The translations under genes were made by a program, and so were the position numbers. From assembly GCA_009193035.1 (NCBI GenBank), contig SWDT01000122.1, forward strand, positions 1-64,000: 64,000 nucleotides of DNA, in the 5' to 3' direction. Under the pieces are notes generated by a model, which had not been told where the DNA came from, made no database searches, and saw only the letters and a program-made list of their open reading frames with translations. Of the stretch, positions 37,865-49,993 are shown piece after piece. The number at the start of each line of letters is the position of its first letter. Within the stretch, counting starts at the first letter, position 1. This stretch comes from Halicephalobus mephisto (lineage: Eukaryota; Nematoda; Chromadorea; Rhabditida; Panagrolaimidae).

Positions 37865-38015
37865 TAATTTTCACTTTTTACTTTTTTTTACTTTTTACTT
37901 TTTTTACTTTTTTTTACTTTTTACTTTTTTTACTTTTTTTACTTTTTTTACTTTTTTTACTTTTTTTACTTTTTTTACTTTTTTTTACTTTTCACTTTTT
38001 ACTTTTTTTTACTTT
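37865..38015. repeat. TTTTTAC microsatellite
   Basis: About 16 units of (T)5-8AC, flanked on both sides by copies of TAGCTAGGCTAATTTTCACT (37856 and 38100). Confidence 0.9.
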
Positions 38016-38702
38016 TATTTCTATTTCGCACAAAATCAGATGTTACAATAATACAAATAACAAAATTTATTAATCGTAATTGTCTCTTTTGGCTTATCTT
38101 AGCTAGGCTAATTTTCACTTTTTAATATTACCAACGAAAAAATCTACTTTTGATAAATTAATTGAGTATTGAAAGAGATTTGCGGAGTCTATACTTCTTC
38201 TACTGGACGGGACCAGATGTAGATAGTAGCGAATTGCAGCCAAAGAATATAAAAACGCCAAGTTTTATCTTTTACAAAATTAATAATAATAATAATTACG
38301 AGTTTTCCCACTCGCGCCTTGTTGCTTTCGTTGCGAGACCCTTATTTCTCCGTTTTTCCTCTTTTACGTGGGCGTGGAACGTATTTTTTGGCTTTCTCTT
38401 TTCCTATTTCTCTGTTTTACCTTCGACTCCGTCGACAGTATTATGGTTTTTTCAATATTTATCAAAACTCATATATAATCTTTAACCTTGGAGGATAAGC
38501 AAAGGGTATGTACCTCGTGTAACCAATATCTAGAATTTTGCAGATCTATCCAAGCAGGATATGGTTCTAAAGCAATTTCGAAATTGTATACAGTTACGAA
38601 ATCACCATTGCACAACAGTGAAAATATCCCATGGAATGCTTTGGTTTATAAAAACTTAGAAATTCGCTTTGGGACTCTTCCAAAAAGAAGTTTTACAGTA
38701 AT

Positions 38703-38995
38703 ATGAAGCCGGTGGTGGTGTGGAAGCGGCCGGCCCAAACCCAAGGTCGTAAAGCTACCCCACCTCCTCAGGGGGTTTTAGAGCGAAAAGGGAACAGGTT
38801 TAATGTGGAAGATAGGGCGAGTCCGAGTGCTGCTGGCCCCAGCGGACCCGTAGGTCATAATTAACCCCTAAGGTCAAGGTGGCAAGCCCGTCTTCGCCAC
38901 ACCCAGCAGGTTGCCAGAACTTCTGGATATCTGCGGATTTGGGAACTTCCGTCAAGCTCGATTACTGGATCCCTTTCATCTTATCTTTATCTTAC
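38703..38995. mobile_element. GC-rich inserted element of unknown class
   Basis: About 290 bases with far higher GC than everything around: GCCGGTGGTGGTGTGGAAGC at the left, CCACCTCCTCAGGGGG and GTCTTCGCCACACCCAGCAG inside, and a TCATCTTATCTTTATCTTA tail. The short T-rich tandem tail resembles the 3' end of an RTE-type LINE or its SINE, but there is no ORF. Class not settled. Confidence 0.45.
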
Positions 38996-39264
38996 AGTAA
39001 TATGGTTTTTGTAATATTGTCGCTTATTAAAGAATAAAAGTGCATTTCTCGACTCCCTACACAACACAATGAAGATCATTCGGTCCGGTTTTTATTACAC
39101 TTGAGTTTTTAGTTGATATAGACGAGAGCAAACAATTGGGAAAGTAAGAACAGGAAAAGGCGACAACCGGAAGTGGTCAATAAGTGGACTTCTGTAATAC
39201 TTCGATAATGGGGTTCTGCACTGTTTACAAGAGATAAGTAAAAAACAAGTAATTTCGAAAAATT

Positions 39265-39600
39265 TTTAAAAATCAAATTTTATTGTAAAAATTAAAAATC
39301 AAATTTTATTGCAAAAATTAAAAATCAAATTTTGTTGTAAAAATTAAAAATCAAATTTTGTTGTAAAAATTAAAAATAAATTTTATTGCAAAAAATTAAA
39401 AATCAAATTTTATTCCAAAAATTAAAAATCAAATTTTGTTGTAAAAATTAAAAATCAAATTTTATTGTAAAAATTAAAAATCAAATTTTATTGCAAAAAT
39501 TAAAAATCAAATTTTATTCCAAAAATTAAAAATCAAATTTTATTCCAAAAATTAAAAATCAAATTTTGTTGTAAAAATTAAAAATCAAATTTTTCAAACT
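39265..39600. repeat. ATTAAAAATCAAATTTTATTGCAAAA minisatellite
   Basis: About 13 units of 23-26 bases differing mainly in the TTATTG/TTGTTG/TTATTCC segment. Higher-order repetition of variants is visible. Confidence 0.9.
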
Positions 39601-40307
39601 TGATTTTTGCAATTTTATTAAAATTTAAAAATACATTTTCTAAAAAATTATTCCAATACGATTTTTTGGGATTTTATAAAACTTCAAATTTAAGATCGTA
39701 GGAAATTTTTAATATTTTTACAGTACTCTAAAAACTCAGGAATTTATGAAAGAAACTTCAAAGATTTAGAAACTTCTGGAATTTTTTAGAATTTTCCAGA
39801 ATCTAGTGGAAATTTCTAAAATAATTAAAAATAATGAATTCTAAAAAATTCTAAAAAAATTAAAGAATTTAAAAAAATTTAAAAATTTAAAAAATTTAAA
39901 AATTCTAAAAAATTTTAAAAAATTTTAAATTTTCACAGTAATAAAATTTTCGAAATTTTTAGGAATTCGTTTCGGGATAATTTCGTAAGAATAATAATTT
40001 TTAATTTTTTAGAATATAACTTTAGTCTTTTTCTGACTACAGTATCGGATCGTAAGATATCGAGTTTCCACTCGTGATTGTACTTTTTTGTTTCTCTTTA
40101 GTTTCATCGCCTGAGGGTGTTCCGTCATTGTTATATTAATTTTTTGCTGAAATTTACCGGAACAAGTTATCCTGTAGTCTGGCGAAAAGTAAAAAGATTC
40201 ATGTCCTTGTTCCGGTCTTGTCTCTCGAGCAAAAGCTGTTTACTTAACGTTTTTGATTTTTCGCTTGATGACCGTCTTAGATGGACCGCCTCAGGCGATT
40301 CCAGGAC

Positions 40308-40314
40308 TATATAA
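40308..40314 (+). promoter_or_regulatory. TATA box of Ala/Pro-rich paralogue 2
   Basis: TATATAA, with the ATG 63 bases after its first base. No splice acceptor lies between it and the ATG, so this gene is probably not trans-spliced. Confidence 0.55.
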
Positions 40315-40370
40315 TGGAGTCATAACCGTTGTCTGGACGTCGACTGCATTTGGTCTTCTGAATCCTCAAG

Positions 40371-40812
40371 ATGAAAACCTTTGCTATGTAAGTTTGATTA
40401 CTGTAGAATTATATAATTTTTATTTTTCAGTATTTGCGCTATTTTGATCAGCACCATCAATGGACAGTATCTTTATCCATCTGTTGTTCCATTTTATGGA
40501 AGATATTTCGCAACAGCTCCTGCAGTTGTAGCTCCACCACCTGTGATTGCCGCAGCTCCCCCGGCCCCTATGGTTGCTGCAGCTCCCCCGGCCCCTGTGG
40601 TTGCTGCTCCTCCAGTCGGTTTCGCTCCTCCTGTTGTTCCTTTCGCTAGACCTGTCGTTGCCGCCGCTCCAGCCCCTCTCCCCCTCCCTGCAATGGCCCC
40701 GGTCCCCGCCCCCCCTCTCGTCGCCGCCGCTCCCCCCGCCGTCGTCCCCGCCTTCGCCCCGTTCGCCAGAGCTGCTTACATGATCGGATCCAACAAGGGA
40801 AAAAAGAACTAA
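40371..40812 (+). CDS. Ala/Pro-rich secreted protein, paralogue 2
   Basis: Exons 40371-40387 and 40431-40812 give 132 residues. The signal peptide is MKTFAIICAILISTING, followed by QYLYPSVVPFYGRYF. The body is AAPPAP, VVAPPV and PAPPLVAAAP repeats, with two perfect AAAPPAPxVAA copies, ending AAYMIGSNKGKKN. Gene structure, composition and tail match the paralogue at 33659-34648. The 3' half of the exon is strongly GC-rich (CCCCCGCC runs), unlike flanking DNA. Function unknown; a structural extracellular protein is the best guess. Confidence 0.82.
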
Positions 40813-41054
40813 GGGTTTGAGAATTTCGAATTTAAAGTTCTTTTACAAAAAGAATTTTAATTTTTTGACATTTTTGTCTTGTATATAATGGTGATGGAAC
40901 ATATGAACATTTCTTCAAAGTTGCCATAAAAAATTTCGAAATTGTAATTGAACGATTTGGACACATTTCTCGTTTAGGTTGTGTGGCATTTCTGTCCTGG
41001 ATGTTTCTCTCCTGAACATTTATATTGCAATTTTAAAGTCAGACTCCTGCGAAA

Positions 41055-41345
41055 GCGCCGTTAGCTCAGTGGCAATGAGCGCTGCCGATCGTTCGGAAGG
41101 TCGCGGTTTCGAACTTCGGACGTCTCGTGCTTGCCTAATCCAAGCATTACCAAATACTACGGTAGGCAATGGATACCTCATAAAGAAGGAAAGGTTTACC
41201 ACTATGGTGCAGTCCACGACCTTATTGTGCAGATAATAGCCCTTAGGGACTGACGACTGACTAGGACAAGATGCTAAACAGCTACAGCTACAGCCACATT
41301 GACCACTCAGTGCAGTTCCAGAAGCCCTACGGTGGTTCACAAACC
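41055..41345 (+). mobile_element. tRNA-derived SINE-like element
   Basis: Starts with a degenerate tRNA: the A box GTTAGCTCAGTGG (41060-41072) and B box GGTTTCGAA (41105-41113) are at tRNA spacing, but the acceptor and T stems do not close. About 230 bases of moderately GC-rich non-tRNA body follow, ending near ACAAACCACATG. That arrangement fits a SINE. The 3' boundary is uncertain and I see no target-site duplication. Confidence 0.6.
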
Positions 41346-42976
41346 ACATGTTTGATTATGGGAGAGTTTTAACCTTTAAAAGCACTTACAGTAATTTAAT
41401 AAAACTCATAGATTCTGGGTCTAAAATGAGAATCAAAAGTTGATTTTCAGAATCTACAATTTTGAAAACTCGAGATTTTAAAGATAATCGAAATTTTACA
41501 TAAAACCAAAAAAAGTGAGAATTTACCTAAAATAGTTTAAAAATACTATACAACAGATACAAAGTTGTTTAATTTTCTAACATTAAAATATAAATATTCT
41601 GGAAAGAAATGTCACAACGGTTTTTAAAGTTAAAAATTCTAGAAAATTTTAATAATTTCATAATATTTAGAAATATCTGAAGATTTCAGAATCTTTTATT
41701 GAATTCTGAAAGTTTATAAACTTCTTGAAAAATTTTAGAAAACAGAAAAGGAAATATTAAGTACTCAATGATTGGACAGGATTATACTTTTAAATCGACA
41801 AAATTCGATCAAAAGTTCAATTGTAGCTCAAGGACTAATTTTATTCCTAAACGAAGGATTGAGGTATTGGATTTACGGCCAACTTGCTTAATTCGAGAAT
41901 TGTAAATTTTTTAGTTTTATTAAATATTTCTTTTCAGTCAAATCTAGAAGAGTAATTTTTGAAGAAATAAATCAAATTTCCATTTTTTTTTGAAATTTAC
42001 GTACTTTCATTGAGAGCTAAAGTTGTATTCGTTGAGGAAGTTACTGAATGGTTTCTGACAGAACGACTTAAAGAATTACCTGAAGAAGCGTAAGTGGCTC
42101 TTGAAGACGGTAGTGGAGGAGATCATAACAAGGAAACGAAAGAGCTATTTTTTTGTTTTTAAAACCGTATAGTCAGGATAAAACTATTATATTATCTATT
42201 AAATCTGGTAATGATAATTATAAAAATATTGTTAAAGATTTGAGAGCAATTAGTTATGAATTAAATGAGCTAAAAAACAATGGATCCTGTCGTGAATGGA
42301 AAAAATATAAAACATGAGATAAATTGCTAATTATGTGTGAAAATCGGGTTTTGGGATTAGACTTAGGCATCTAAAACATGGTGATAACAACACTATGAAA
42401 GATTTTCGGATATCATAATTAGTTTAATATTTTTTTCCCTTACATTTCTTCGACAGTAGGAAAAAATATAAAATATGAGATAAATTGCTAATTATGTGTG
42501 AAAATCGGCTTTTGGGATTGGACTTAGGCATCTAGAACATGTCTCAACGGCAAACATGTAATATCAAGTCCTTTATCTAAAAAAATTACTTCCCCAATTA
42601 CCGTAACCTCATAAACTCGTTACATCTTCCATAACAGACCATATTCAACAAAAATTTAAAAATACAAAAGAGATCGATTTTCATTTCGATAAAATATTTA
42701 ATTTTTTTGATCGAGAAAAAGTTCTTGCTTCTATTTCCTTCCAAGAATTCGCCGAGGGAATTAATTTAAAATATTTTATTTTTTCGAATTTTCTTCAGAC
42801 ATTAATGAAGTTGTCCTTACTTGATGTATTATAAGATTTCATTATTTACGACTTTTTCGGGGGATATTTTTGGACAAATCGGGAGTTTTGCTGTTGAGGC
42901 AGTTTGTCAGCGAAAGCAGTTACTAGTTGACCCGTTTTTTCTCATCTTCACTCTAGAACATTGAAAATTGCTCGAG
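41346..42976. other. Convergent spacer with decayed sequence
   Basis: 41380-42000 is low complexity. 42000-42300 has short open stretches (e.g. FLTERLKELPEEA, IKSGNDNYKNIVKDLRAI) that could be relics of a gene but cannot be joined. 42298-42540 is a direct repeat, listed separately. Confidence 0.4.
42298..42540. repeat. Direct repeat, about 82 bp, two copies 162 bp apart
   Basis: GAGATAAATTGCTAATTATG followed by TGTGAAAATCGG and GACTTAGGCATCTA occurs at about 42298-42380 and 42460-42540 with three or four differences. Confidence 0.85.
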
Positions 42977-45900
42977 TTATTGGTAAACTTGAACTTTGCC
43001 CATTATACGAGTTCTAAAAATTAAACCAATTAAAAAAGTTAAAAAATATCACATACCTGCAGATACCACAAGTGTCTGTATTGACCACACAACTAGAACA
43101 ACATATAAAATGAAGACAAGGCATGTATAAAACGTTCCTTGGCTGATCCAAACAAATAGTGCAAGACAAAGTTGCTTGTTTTTCTCTGTAATCGTTGTTT
43201 TCTATTTTCAATTGCACAAGTTCATCTTCCAATTCTCTAATCGTTTTTTCCGGATCAGACAGTAATTTAACTTCTCGTTCAAGTGAATCAAGTTCAGAGC
43301 ATTTCCTTTCCAATTCTTCTTCTTTTTGTCTCAAAATTTCACCTAATTCTTCTGCTTTTTCTGCTATTTCTGTCAAACTTTCAATATGTCGTTGATTATC
43401 TTGAATCTCTTCTTCTTTCTTTTGAACAATAGTTTTTAGTTCGATGTTTTCTGTTTTCATCTCAATTAATTTCCTTTCCATCGCATCTCTATCCCTTAAT
43501 CGGCTCTCTAGTTTTTTGTTTTCTTCTTCAATTGAAGATAACCTATCTTCGGCAATTTTCTTCTCGCGAGCATATCTCTCCAATTTCATTTTCATGTCTG
43601 CTAATTCCTTTCCAAATTCCTCAAATAAAGTCTTCCTATCATTATCAAAAGTCTCGATCAACCTTTGAAGACTCGAGTTATTGGTAGAATTATTATTCAA
43701 TCCAGTCGAACTACCTCCAAAAGAATGCAACAAATAAGTCGATCTTGGTCTTCTGGCTATTGGATTGTAACCAGGAACATTAGTGAAAGAAGCGGATCTG
43801 CTGACTGAGGCAGATCTTGGAGACAAAGTCGAAGAATTCCAACTAAAAAACTGATCAAAATTAGCTTATCAAGTTGTAAAAACCCACTTTGCCGGCAACT
43901 TCAAAGAACTCAAGTTATTATTCTCTTTTGATCGGTAATTTCCATTACTTGATCCTGACGAATCCGATTCTCCTGTGGACCTTCTAGAACTAACCAAATT
44001 TCTTGACGGTATATCATGAGATTTCGGAGCATTATTACATTTTTGAACCATTGTCAATTTATCAATCATTTCGCTCGTATCCAAAAAAGGATTATAAATC
44101 TAAAAAATCAAAAAATTAAATACAAATTCAAAAAACAAACTAACCTTGGATTTTTTATCTTGATTTTTCATTTCTAACGCTTGAATAATTTCGTTTTCCG
44201 TAAATCCCATCTCTTTTGCCAGAGATAACTGTTCAATCAACTTTGGAGATGATCCAATACTTGGCTCAAACGCCATTTGTCGATTCCAACTCATCCCTAA
44301 AATTTTACATAAAAATCGATTCTAGTCTACGACCAAACCAAAATAAACCAATTCAAAATACTATTCAAACATTAATCTATTATTTGATTTGATTAGATCC
44401 TCCCCAATATCAAAAAGAACGATATGATTTATCAACAAGCCAAACAAAAATCTCAGACGTGTTCTCAAGCTTTTACGAGCCATGCAAAATCAATGATAAC
44501 ACGTTTCAAAACCAAAAGTCAATTGTGACATCCGAAAAAGCGATTACGCTAAAACTAGACTCGTATAATTCAAGAGCTCGCATTTGGAATGTAATCCCTT
44601 TCCAACTGTAGACTGAATATTGCTAAATCAGGGAAACTGAAAGCGTTAACAGCGGAAATGGATATACGTGCTAAATAAAGGACAAATGAAGTAAATTTAC
44701 AATTACAAACACGTAGTTCTGACCCTACTCGCTCTTTGCGAATAGGATCCGCTTGAATAATTCCAAATTGTCCCAAACAAGGTCAATCCCGTAAAAAACA
44801 AACCTGAACTGTTGGAACTATTCGATGAAGTTGTCACGCAAGAGTGCATTGAATGTGTAGACTGAAAAAAACATTAAAATTAGTCCGTCTGAAAGGTGCT
44901 TATATGGGAGAGGTGATTAGGAACAAGCGTCATTGTGTCCTACGATAAGGTAAACTTCGAGCGGAAGTAATAAAAAACTGTTATTTTGCTCACTCACCAA
45001 TCTATCAGTAGAACTCATGGGGGCAGGAGTTTGGCTCTGGGAATTCGACCTTCTACGAGCTTCCTTGCGGAGTTTGTGAGACTTGCCATTGTTAGCATTT
45101 TTGTTTTTACTGAAGAGTTCTCTAGCAACATTGACGTACTGGAGAATAGACGGTTTTTTCTTAATCGGGTTATCTACGGATTTCTCAGTGAAGACTTCGG
45201 CGTATTGAATTCCTTCCAAAAGTCGCTAAAATTAAAATTAACTTTAAGAATCTCTGTAAAACTTACAGTAGAACATCCGAGATTCAGTTCGTAAAGATGA
45301 AATTGCTCCAGACAATTGGGGATATTACAGGCTCCATGAATGAATATTCGCTCTGGATTGTTGGATGCACACCTCATTGTTACTTTTGTCCTCGGAGAGT
45401 GGGCAGACAGAAAAAGATCAATCGGTTCCCATTCCATAGAACTGAAAAACAGTTAAATGCGATAAAAAAATCATAAAATCTCACTTCAAATAAAGTTTCC
45501 AAGCTTGGCAATCACTTTCGCCAATCACTTTTTTCCCGTTTTCCATCAATTGGGAGAAAAAAACAAAAGCAAATTCGTCATAGACAATGCAATTTCGATG
45601 GACAAAATTCCTCGAAGGCACAGGGCCGTTCTCGATGGCTTTTGTCTGGACGATCCGACAGGAGAATTCCTCAAGAGCTGATATCACGAGAATCTGATGA
45701 TCGAACTGGTTGAAGAAGTAGAGCGCTCCTCGGGAGAAGAATGGATCACACCAAAGTTCGGATTTGTCTGAAAATAAGGATTTCATATATGGGTTTCCTC
45801 GAGAACTTACTTTTTAATTTCCTCTGCTCTATAGGTAACCTCTTCACTTTGTTGAATCCAGTGTCCAGGAAATCCCCGGCATGGAAAATCTCGATCTGTC

Positions 45901-46824
45901 TCAGCTTTGGGTCGTTGCTCTCGAACGTTGACGGAAAGCTGATGAACACTGGGCCTAGTTCGTCCAGAATCAGCTTGCTGAAGCCACTTTTGCTTTTGAC
46001 TGGCAAACTGACTTCCTTAATTTCTGTCGTGACTACTGTCTGGATTTCCAAATCAATAAAACAAAGAGCAAAGTAAATTTTGTTGTCGATGGGATTCTGG
46101 AGCAGGACCACCAGTTGCTCGTGGAAAAAGAACAAGTCGAAAATCTGCACAAAGCACAAAAATTAATTGCTCGATAAGGAGGAAAATAAACGAACCGTGT
46201 CCTCAGCATGGAGGTGATCGGAAACGAGGAGAACGAGGGTAGCGTTGTTATCGGTCACCTCCGGATCAAAGTAGTAAAGCTCTTTGGAGGATTTTCTTAA
46301 AGCGAATACGGATTTTAATACGATAAACTTGAAAAAAGGATGTAAAAAGATTAAAAGCAGAGAACTGATAATTTTGGAAAGATTCTAAAAGCAAAATAGA
46401 GTATATTTAAGTTTTTAGGGAAATTTGGAAGTTTCTCATTAGAAAATCTCGATTTCAACATGGCAAAATTGAATAAAGATGTTTTAAAAAAATAAGGAAT
46501 AAGAAATTAATATTTTTCAAAGAAATTTAACAGAAAATTTGGGAGTTTAAAAAAGGTTTTTAGAGAAATTTAATGAATTTTTAGGGAAATGAACACGCGC
46601 CGAAATTTGCAACAAAGAAAAAAACAAAAACCAGTGCTCTCGCAGCGAAAATTACGGTACTAATGAAATTCCCGCGATTTTTAAACCTTTATTTTTACAT
46701 AAATTAAAACTTATTTAAATAAAATAATTCAAACTTACTTGAATAAAATAAATTCTGCATTTCCACTGACGGCAAAGATGTTTTGAGTACTGTTGACACC
46801 CGTAAATGATCTCAAGTCTCTCAT
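42977..46824 (-). CDS. RING-type E3 ligase with propeller-like N-terminus, UBA-like motif and coiled coil
   Basis: Eleven exons join in phase to 839 residues: 46824-46739, 46364-46196, 46144-45811, 45767-45485, 45441-45267, 45225-44998, 44861-44804, 44296-44145, 44099-43888, 43842-43057 and 43013-42977. Residues 1-350 look like a beta-propeller, with kelch-like ERIFIHGACNIPNCLEQFHL. A Ser/Lys-rich linker follows. At about 463-490, LAKEMGFTENEIIQALEM reads like a UBA domain. About 600-780 is coiled coil. The RING at about 785-822 has CTIC, CLHFICCSSC and CGIC spacing, close to the IAP/RNF34 type, then a short tail (RIMGKVQVYQ). A predicted ubiquitin ligase. The 508 bp gap before residue 445 could instead separate two genes, since GGATG follows an acceptor there. 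Exon 2 is the least certain. I do not recognise an orthologue. Confidence 0.7.
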
Positions 46825-48455
46825 TTTCTGTAATATTATTTTATTAAATAAAATTTTTTAGAAAATTTTCGAAAAAATGAATATCGAATTTAAGACTTTG
46901 AATCCCGCTCGAACATGGATGAATCAAGCAAAGGAGAGGCTGGTCAATCAGTAAAGCAAAACTGTCGATAGCCTCCTCCACACTTTCTGTTTTTTCTTCG
47001 GATGATTCATCTTACTTTTGTCCACAAACCATTTCATAAAACTATAATTGAGGTGGAATCAAATGTGAACTCCCACCACGAAAATCCCTATTAGGATTTT
47101 AAGCCTTTCTGTCATTTTAAAATCAAGATTTTACAATTTTTTATGTACATTGAAAATTATTAAAAAATGTTTAAAATTTTATTTATTTCGTAATTAAAGC
47201 AAATTCTTATCATGTCAGAAATCATCGTAAAAACTGCACTTTGCTTGCAGCATTCAAGCAGGTTGATCAAAACAAAAACAAAAACTACAGTATACTTGCG
47301 ACATTCTGGTAGATTAGTTAATAGTTCTGTATTTACATTTAAATTCCGAAACTGGGATGGAACTCCCACCACGAAAATCCCTGTTAGGACTTTAAGCCTT
47401 TCTGTTATTTTAAAATCAAGATTTTATAATTTTTTATGTACAATAAAAATTATTAAATAAAAAATGTTAAAAATTTTATTTATTTCGTAATTAAAGCAAA
47501 CTTATATCACATTTATAATAAAGCCATTAAAACAAAAAAAAGAAATTCAACAAATACGAAATGCCACATCCAGGAATTGTACTATTATAGAAAATTTAAT
47601 TTTTTTTCTACGAAGTACCTCAACATGAATTTTTGAAGTTTTATTTTTATGAAAATTAAAAACACATTTTGCTACAAAGTGGTCCTGACACGAATTTTCA
47701 AAATTTCCGGGAATTTTTAAAATTTCAGTTTTTATTAAATTTCGGACTGTTCCAAAAATTCCCAAAAATTTAAGAATTTTTTATGAAATTTTTCGAAAAA
47801 TATCAAAAAAAATTAAAAATACTTTGTTTTAAAATTTTGAAAATTACAAAAATTCGATAAATCTGCATTAAATTTCAGTTTTTTTGAGATTTTTAAAGAA
47901 AATAATGTTTTGACAAGGAACGAGGAATCGATTCGAGAAAGGAAGAACATTATCGTTACTGAAATTGGAGTCCGTCAATTCGAATCAAAGCATTGCAGAA
48001 TTCCGTGTGATAATCAGTCTGACTCATAGGAGCCAAATGTCGGTAAATTTTAAAAATAAAAAACTTTAAAAATAAAAAAATTTAAAAATAAAAAAATTTT
48101 TAAATAAAAAATTCTAAAAATTAAAAAATAAAAAAATTTTTAAATAAAAAATTTCAAAAATTCTAAAAATTCTAAAAATTAAAAAATTTTAAAATAAAAA
48201 TATTTCAAAAATTCTAAAAATTAAAAAATTTCTAAATAAAAAACTTTAAAAATTAAAAGATTTTTAAATAAAAAACTTCTAAATAAAGAAATTTCAAAAT
48301 TAAAGTTTTAAAAATTTCAAAAATTAAGAACTTTAAATTTTAAAAATATCCAGAAATTGATTTCAAAATGATTTTTAATTAATTATTTTATTTTTGTTTA
48401 TGAATTTTATGTTCTTCAAGATAGGATTAATGTTGATTTACTTCGATTCTTTGCA
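46825..48455. other. Intergenic, repeats only
   Basis: Contains the 47050-47515 direct repeats and an A/T-only stretch at 48040-48340. 46870-47050 and 47880-48040 are unique. No gene with support. Confidence 0.5.
47050..47515. repeat. Direct repeat of about 165 bp, two copies 300 bp apart
   Basis: Both copies (about 47055-47215 and 47350-47515) have AACTCCCACCACGAAAATCC, TTTAAGCCTTTCTGT, AAAATCAAGATTTTA and TTTATTTCGTAATTAAAGCA in order. Confidence 0.8.
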
Positions 48456-48548
48456 GAGATCAGTGATCTTGATCCTTTTGGGAATCAATCAAAGCAAATT
48501 CGACCAGTTCTGTCCACTCAGCGGCACAAAAGACCAGTGTTCCGTTTT

Positions 48549-49047
48549 ATCAAAGTTGAGAGTGAGAGTTGGAGGCCGACATTAGGACTTTTCGCGCTGA
48601 GACACAGTTATAAATTTTCCTATTTCGAAATTGTCAGTCAAATTGATATCTGGATTTTCGAATCAAAAACTATTCGGAAGTCGTCTCAGAGCAAAAAGTC
48701 CGAATTTCGATTTCTAATCTTAATAATCAACCTTGATGGTCAACTTTGAAGTCGAACTTTAACTTCAAATTTTAATAATCAACCTTAATGGTCTACTTTG
48801 AAGTCGAATTTTGAAGATAAACTTCGACTTGAAACCTCGATGGTCCACTTTGAAGTCGAAGTTTAACCTCAAAGGTCGACATCAAAACTGACTGTTAGAG
48901 TTCGACGTCGAATTTTGAAGATAAACTTCAACTTCAAATTTTGATGTCGGACTTTAATTTCGAATTCTGACTGTCAACTTTCAAGTCGAACTTTGAAGTC
49001 AACTTTGAGGTCAATTTTCGATGGTCAACTTCGACTTCAAACTTTGA
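48549..49047 (+). repeat. Left arm of 499-bp inverted repeat
   Basis: Begins ATCAAAGTTGAGAGTGAGAG and ends at AACTTTGA. The reverse complement is at 50706-51204, with roughly 97% identity and equal length. The first 170 bases are complex (GGACTTTTCGCGCTGAGACA); the rest is TCGAAGTT/CAACTTTGA satellite. Confidence 0.93.
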
Positions 49048-49273
49048 TCAACTTTCGTAACACGGAACAGTGCTGTGTTTTATCAAAATCGACAATCAGA
49101 ATTCGAGGTTGATGTTTAAATTTTTCGTGTTGAGAAACGTTTTTAATTTTTTCGAAAATCTGTTTTATCGAAATTGACAATTGAAACAGCTGGATTTTTC
49201 TAATTCAGACATGACTCAAAGTGGGTCTCAACACGAAGAACTTGATTTTTGACTTTGAACTCTGACCTCTAGT

Positions 49274-49495
49274 TTGGATGAACCGGAGACCAGAGAGAGA
49301 TCAACTCAGGTCGTTTTGGGTTTAGGGATGCCGAAGAGGCGGCCCTTGCGCGTCCATAAATCGAGCCAAAACTGTCCTTTCAGTGGACTTTGGGTTCTTC
49401 GGTCTTATCATCCCGCCGAAATCGTCGTGAAAGTCACGACGGAAGGAAATTACCTTTTAAATCAGACGTTTTTGATTGATAAGAGATCCTAGATC
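49274..49495 (+). other. Open stretch of unknown nature upstream of ODC
   Basis: The frame from 49274 encodes 72 residues with non-repetitive composition (e.g. PKRRPLRVHKSSQNCPF, AEIVVKVTTEGNYLL), unlike the surrounding AT-rich DNA, and ends at TAG. A short open stretch at 48456-48550 (EISDLDPFGNQSKQIRPV in another frame) follows a TTGCAG acceptor. These may be exons or relics of an unrecognised gene interrupted by the inverted repeat. No homology recognised. Confidence 0.3.
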
Positions 49496-49993
49496 TGCTT
49501 TAATGTTCAATTTTCGGTGTTATTCATGATGTTGTAATTTTATGGAAATTTCTAGAATCTTCTAAGATACGGTAGATAGTCTCAAAAGTTTCGAAATTTC
49601 TCAGAATGTTGTAGAACGTTTTAGAAATTCCTGGAATCCTTGGAAATTTCCAGAATCCGAAGATTCCAGAAGTTTTTTAGGAATTCTGAAAATTCGTGTC
49701 GGGACCATTTTTAAAAAATTTGGTTTTTTATACGTAAGTGGTTACGAAATCGTGTGAAATCACGAAATAACCATGAAAAAAACCAGAAATTTTAGGCTAC
49801 TGTTGTTTCTGAAAATTCGTGTCGGGACCATCTTGTGAAAAAAATAATTTTTATGTAATTTTTTGAATTAGGATTTTCTAAAATCCCATAAATGATTTTG
49901 AAATAATAAAAAATTAAGGATTTTGAAAATTTTAAAGAAATTCTAAAGATTCGTGTCGGGACCATTTTCTAAAAAATTTTTTATTTTTTTAGG

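Noticed and set aside
37828..38073. 81-codon Phe/Leu-rich ORF
   Set aside because: TTTTTAC microsatellite.
40547..40783. Leu/Pro-rich ORF in another frame of the Ala/Pro-rich gene
   Set aside because: Shadow frame of GC-rich repetitive coding sequence; the chosen frame has the signal peptide and the paralogous tail.
41055..41127. Functional tRNA gene
   Set aside because: A and B boxes are present, but acceptor and T stems do not pair; treated as the head of a SINE-like element.
44390..44800. Open stretch in the RING-gene intron that might be a retroelement remnant
   Set aside because: Frames of up to 68 codons without polymerase, integrase or gag motifs; nothing joins.
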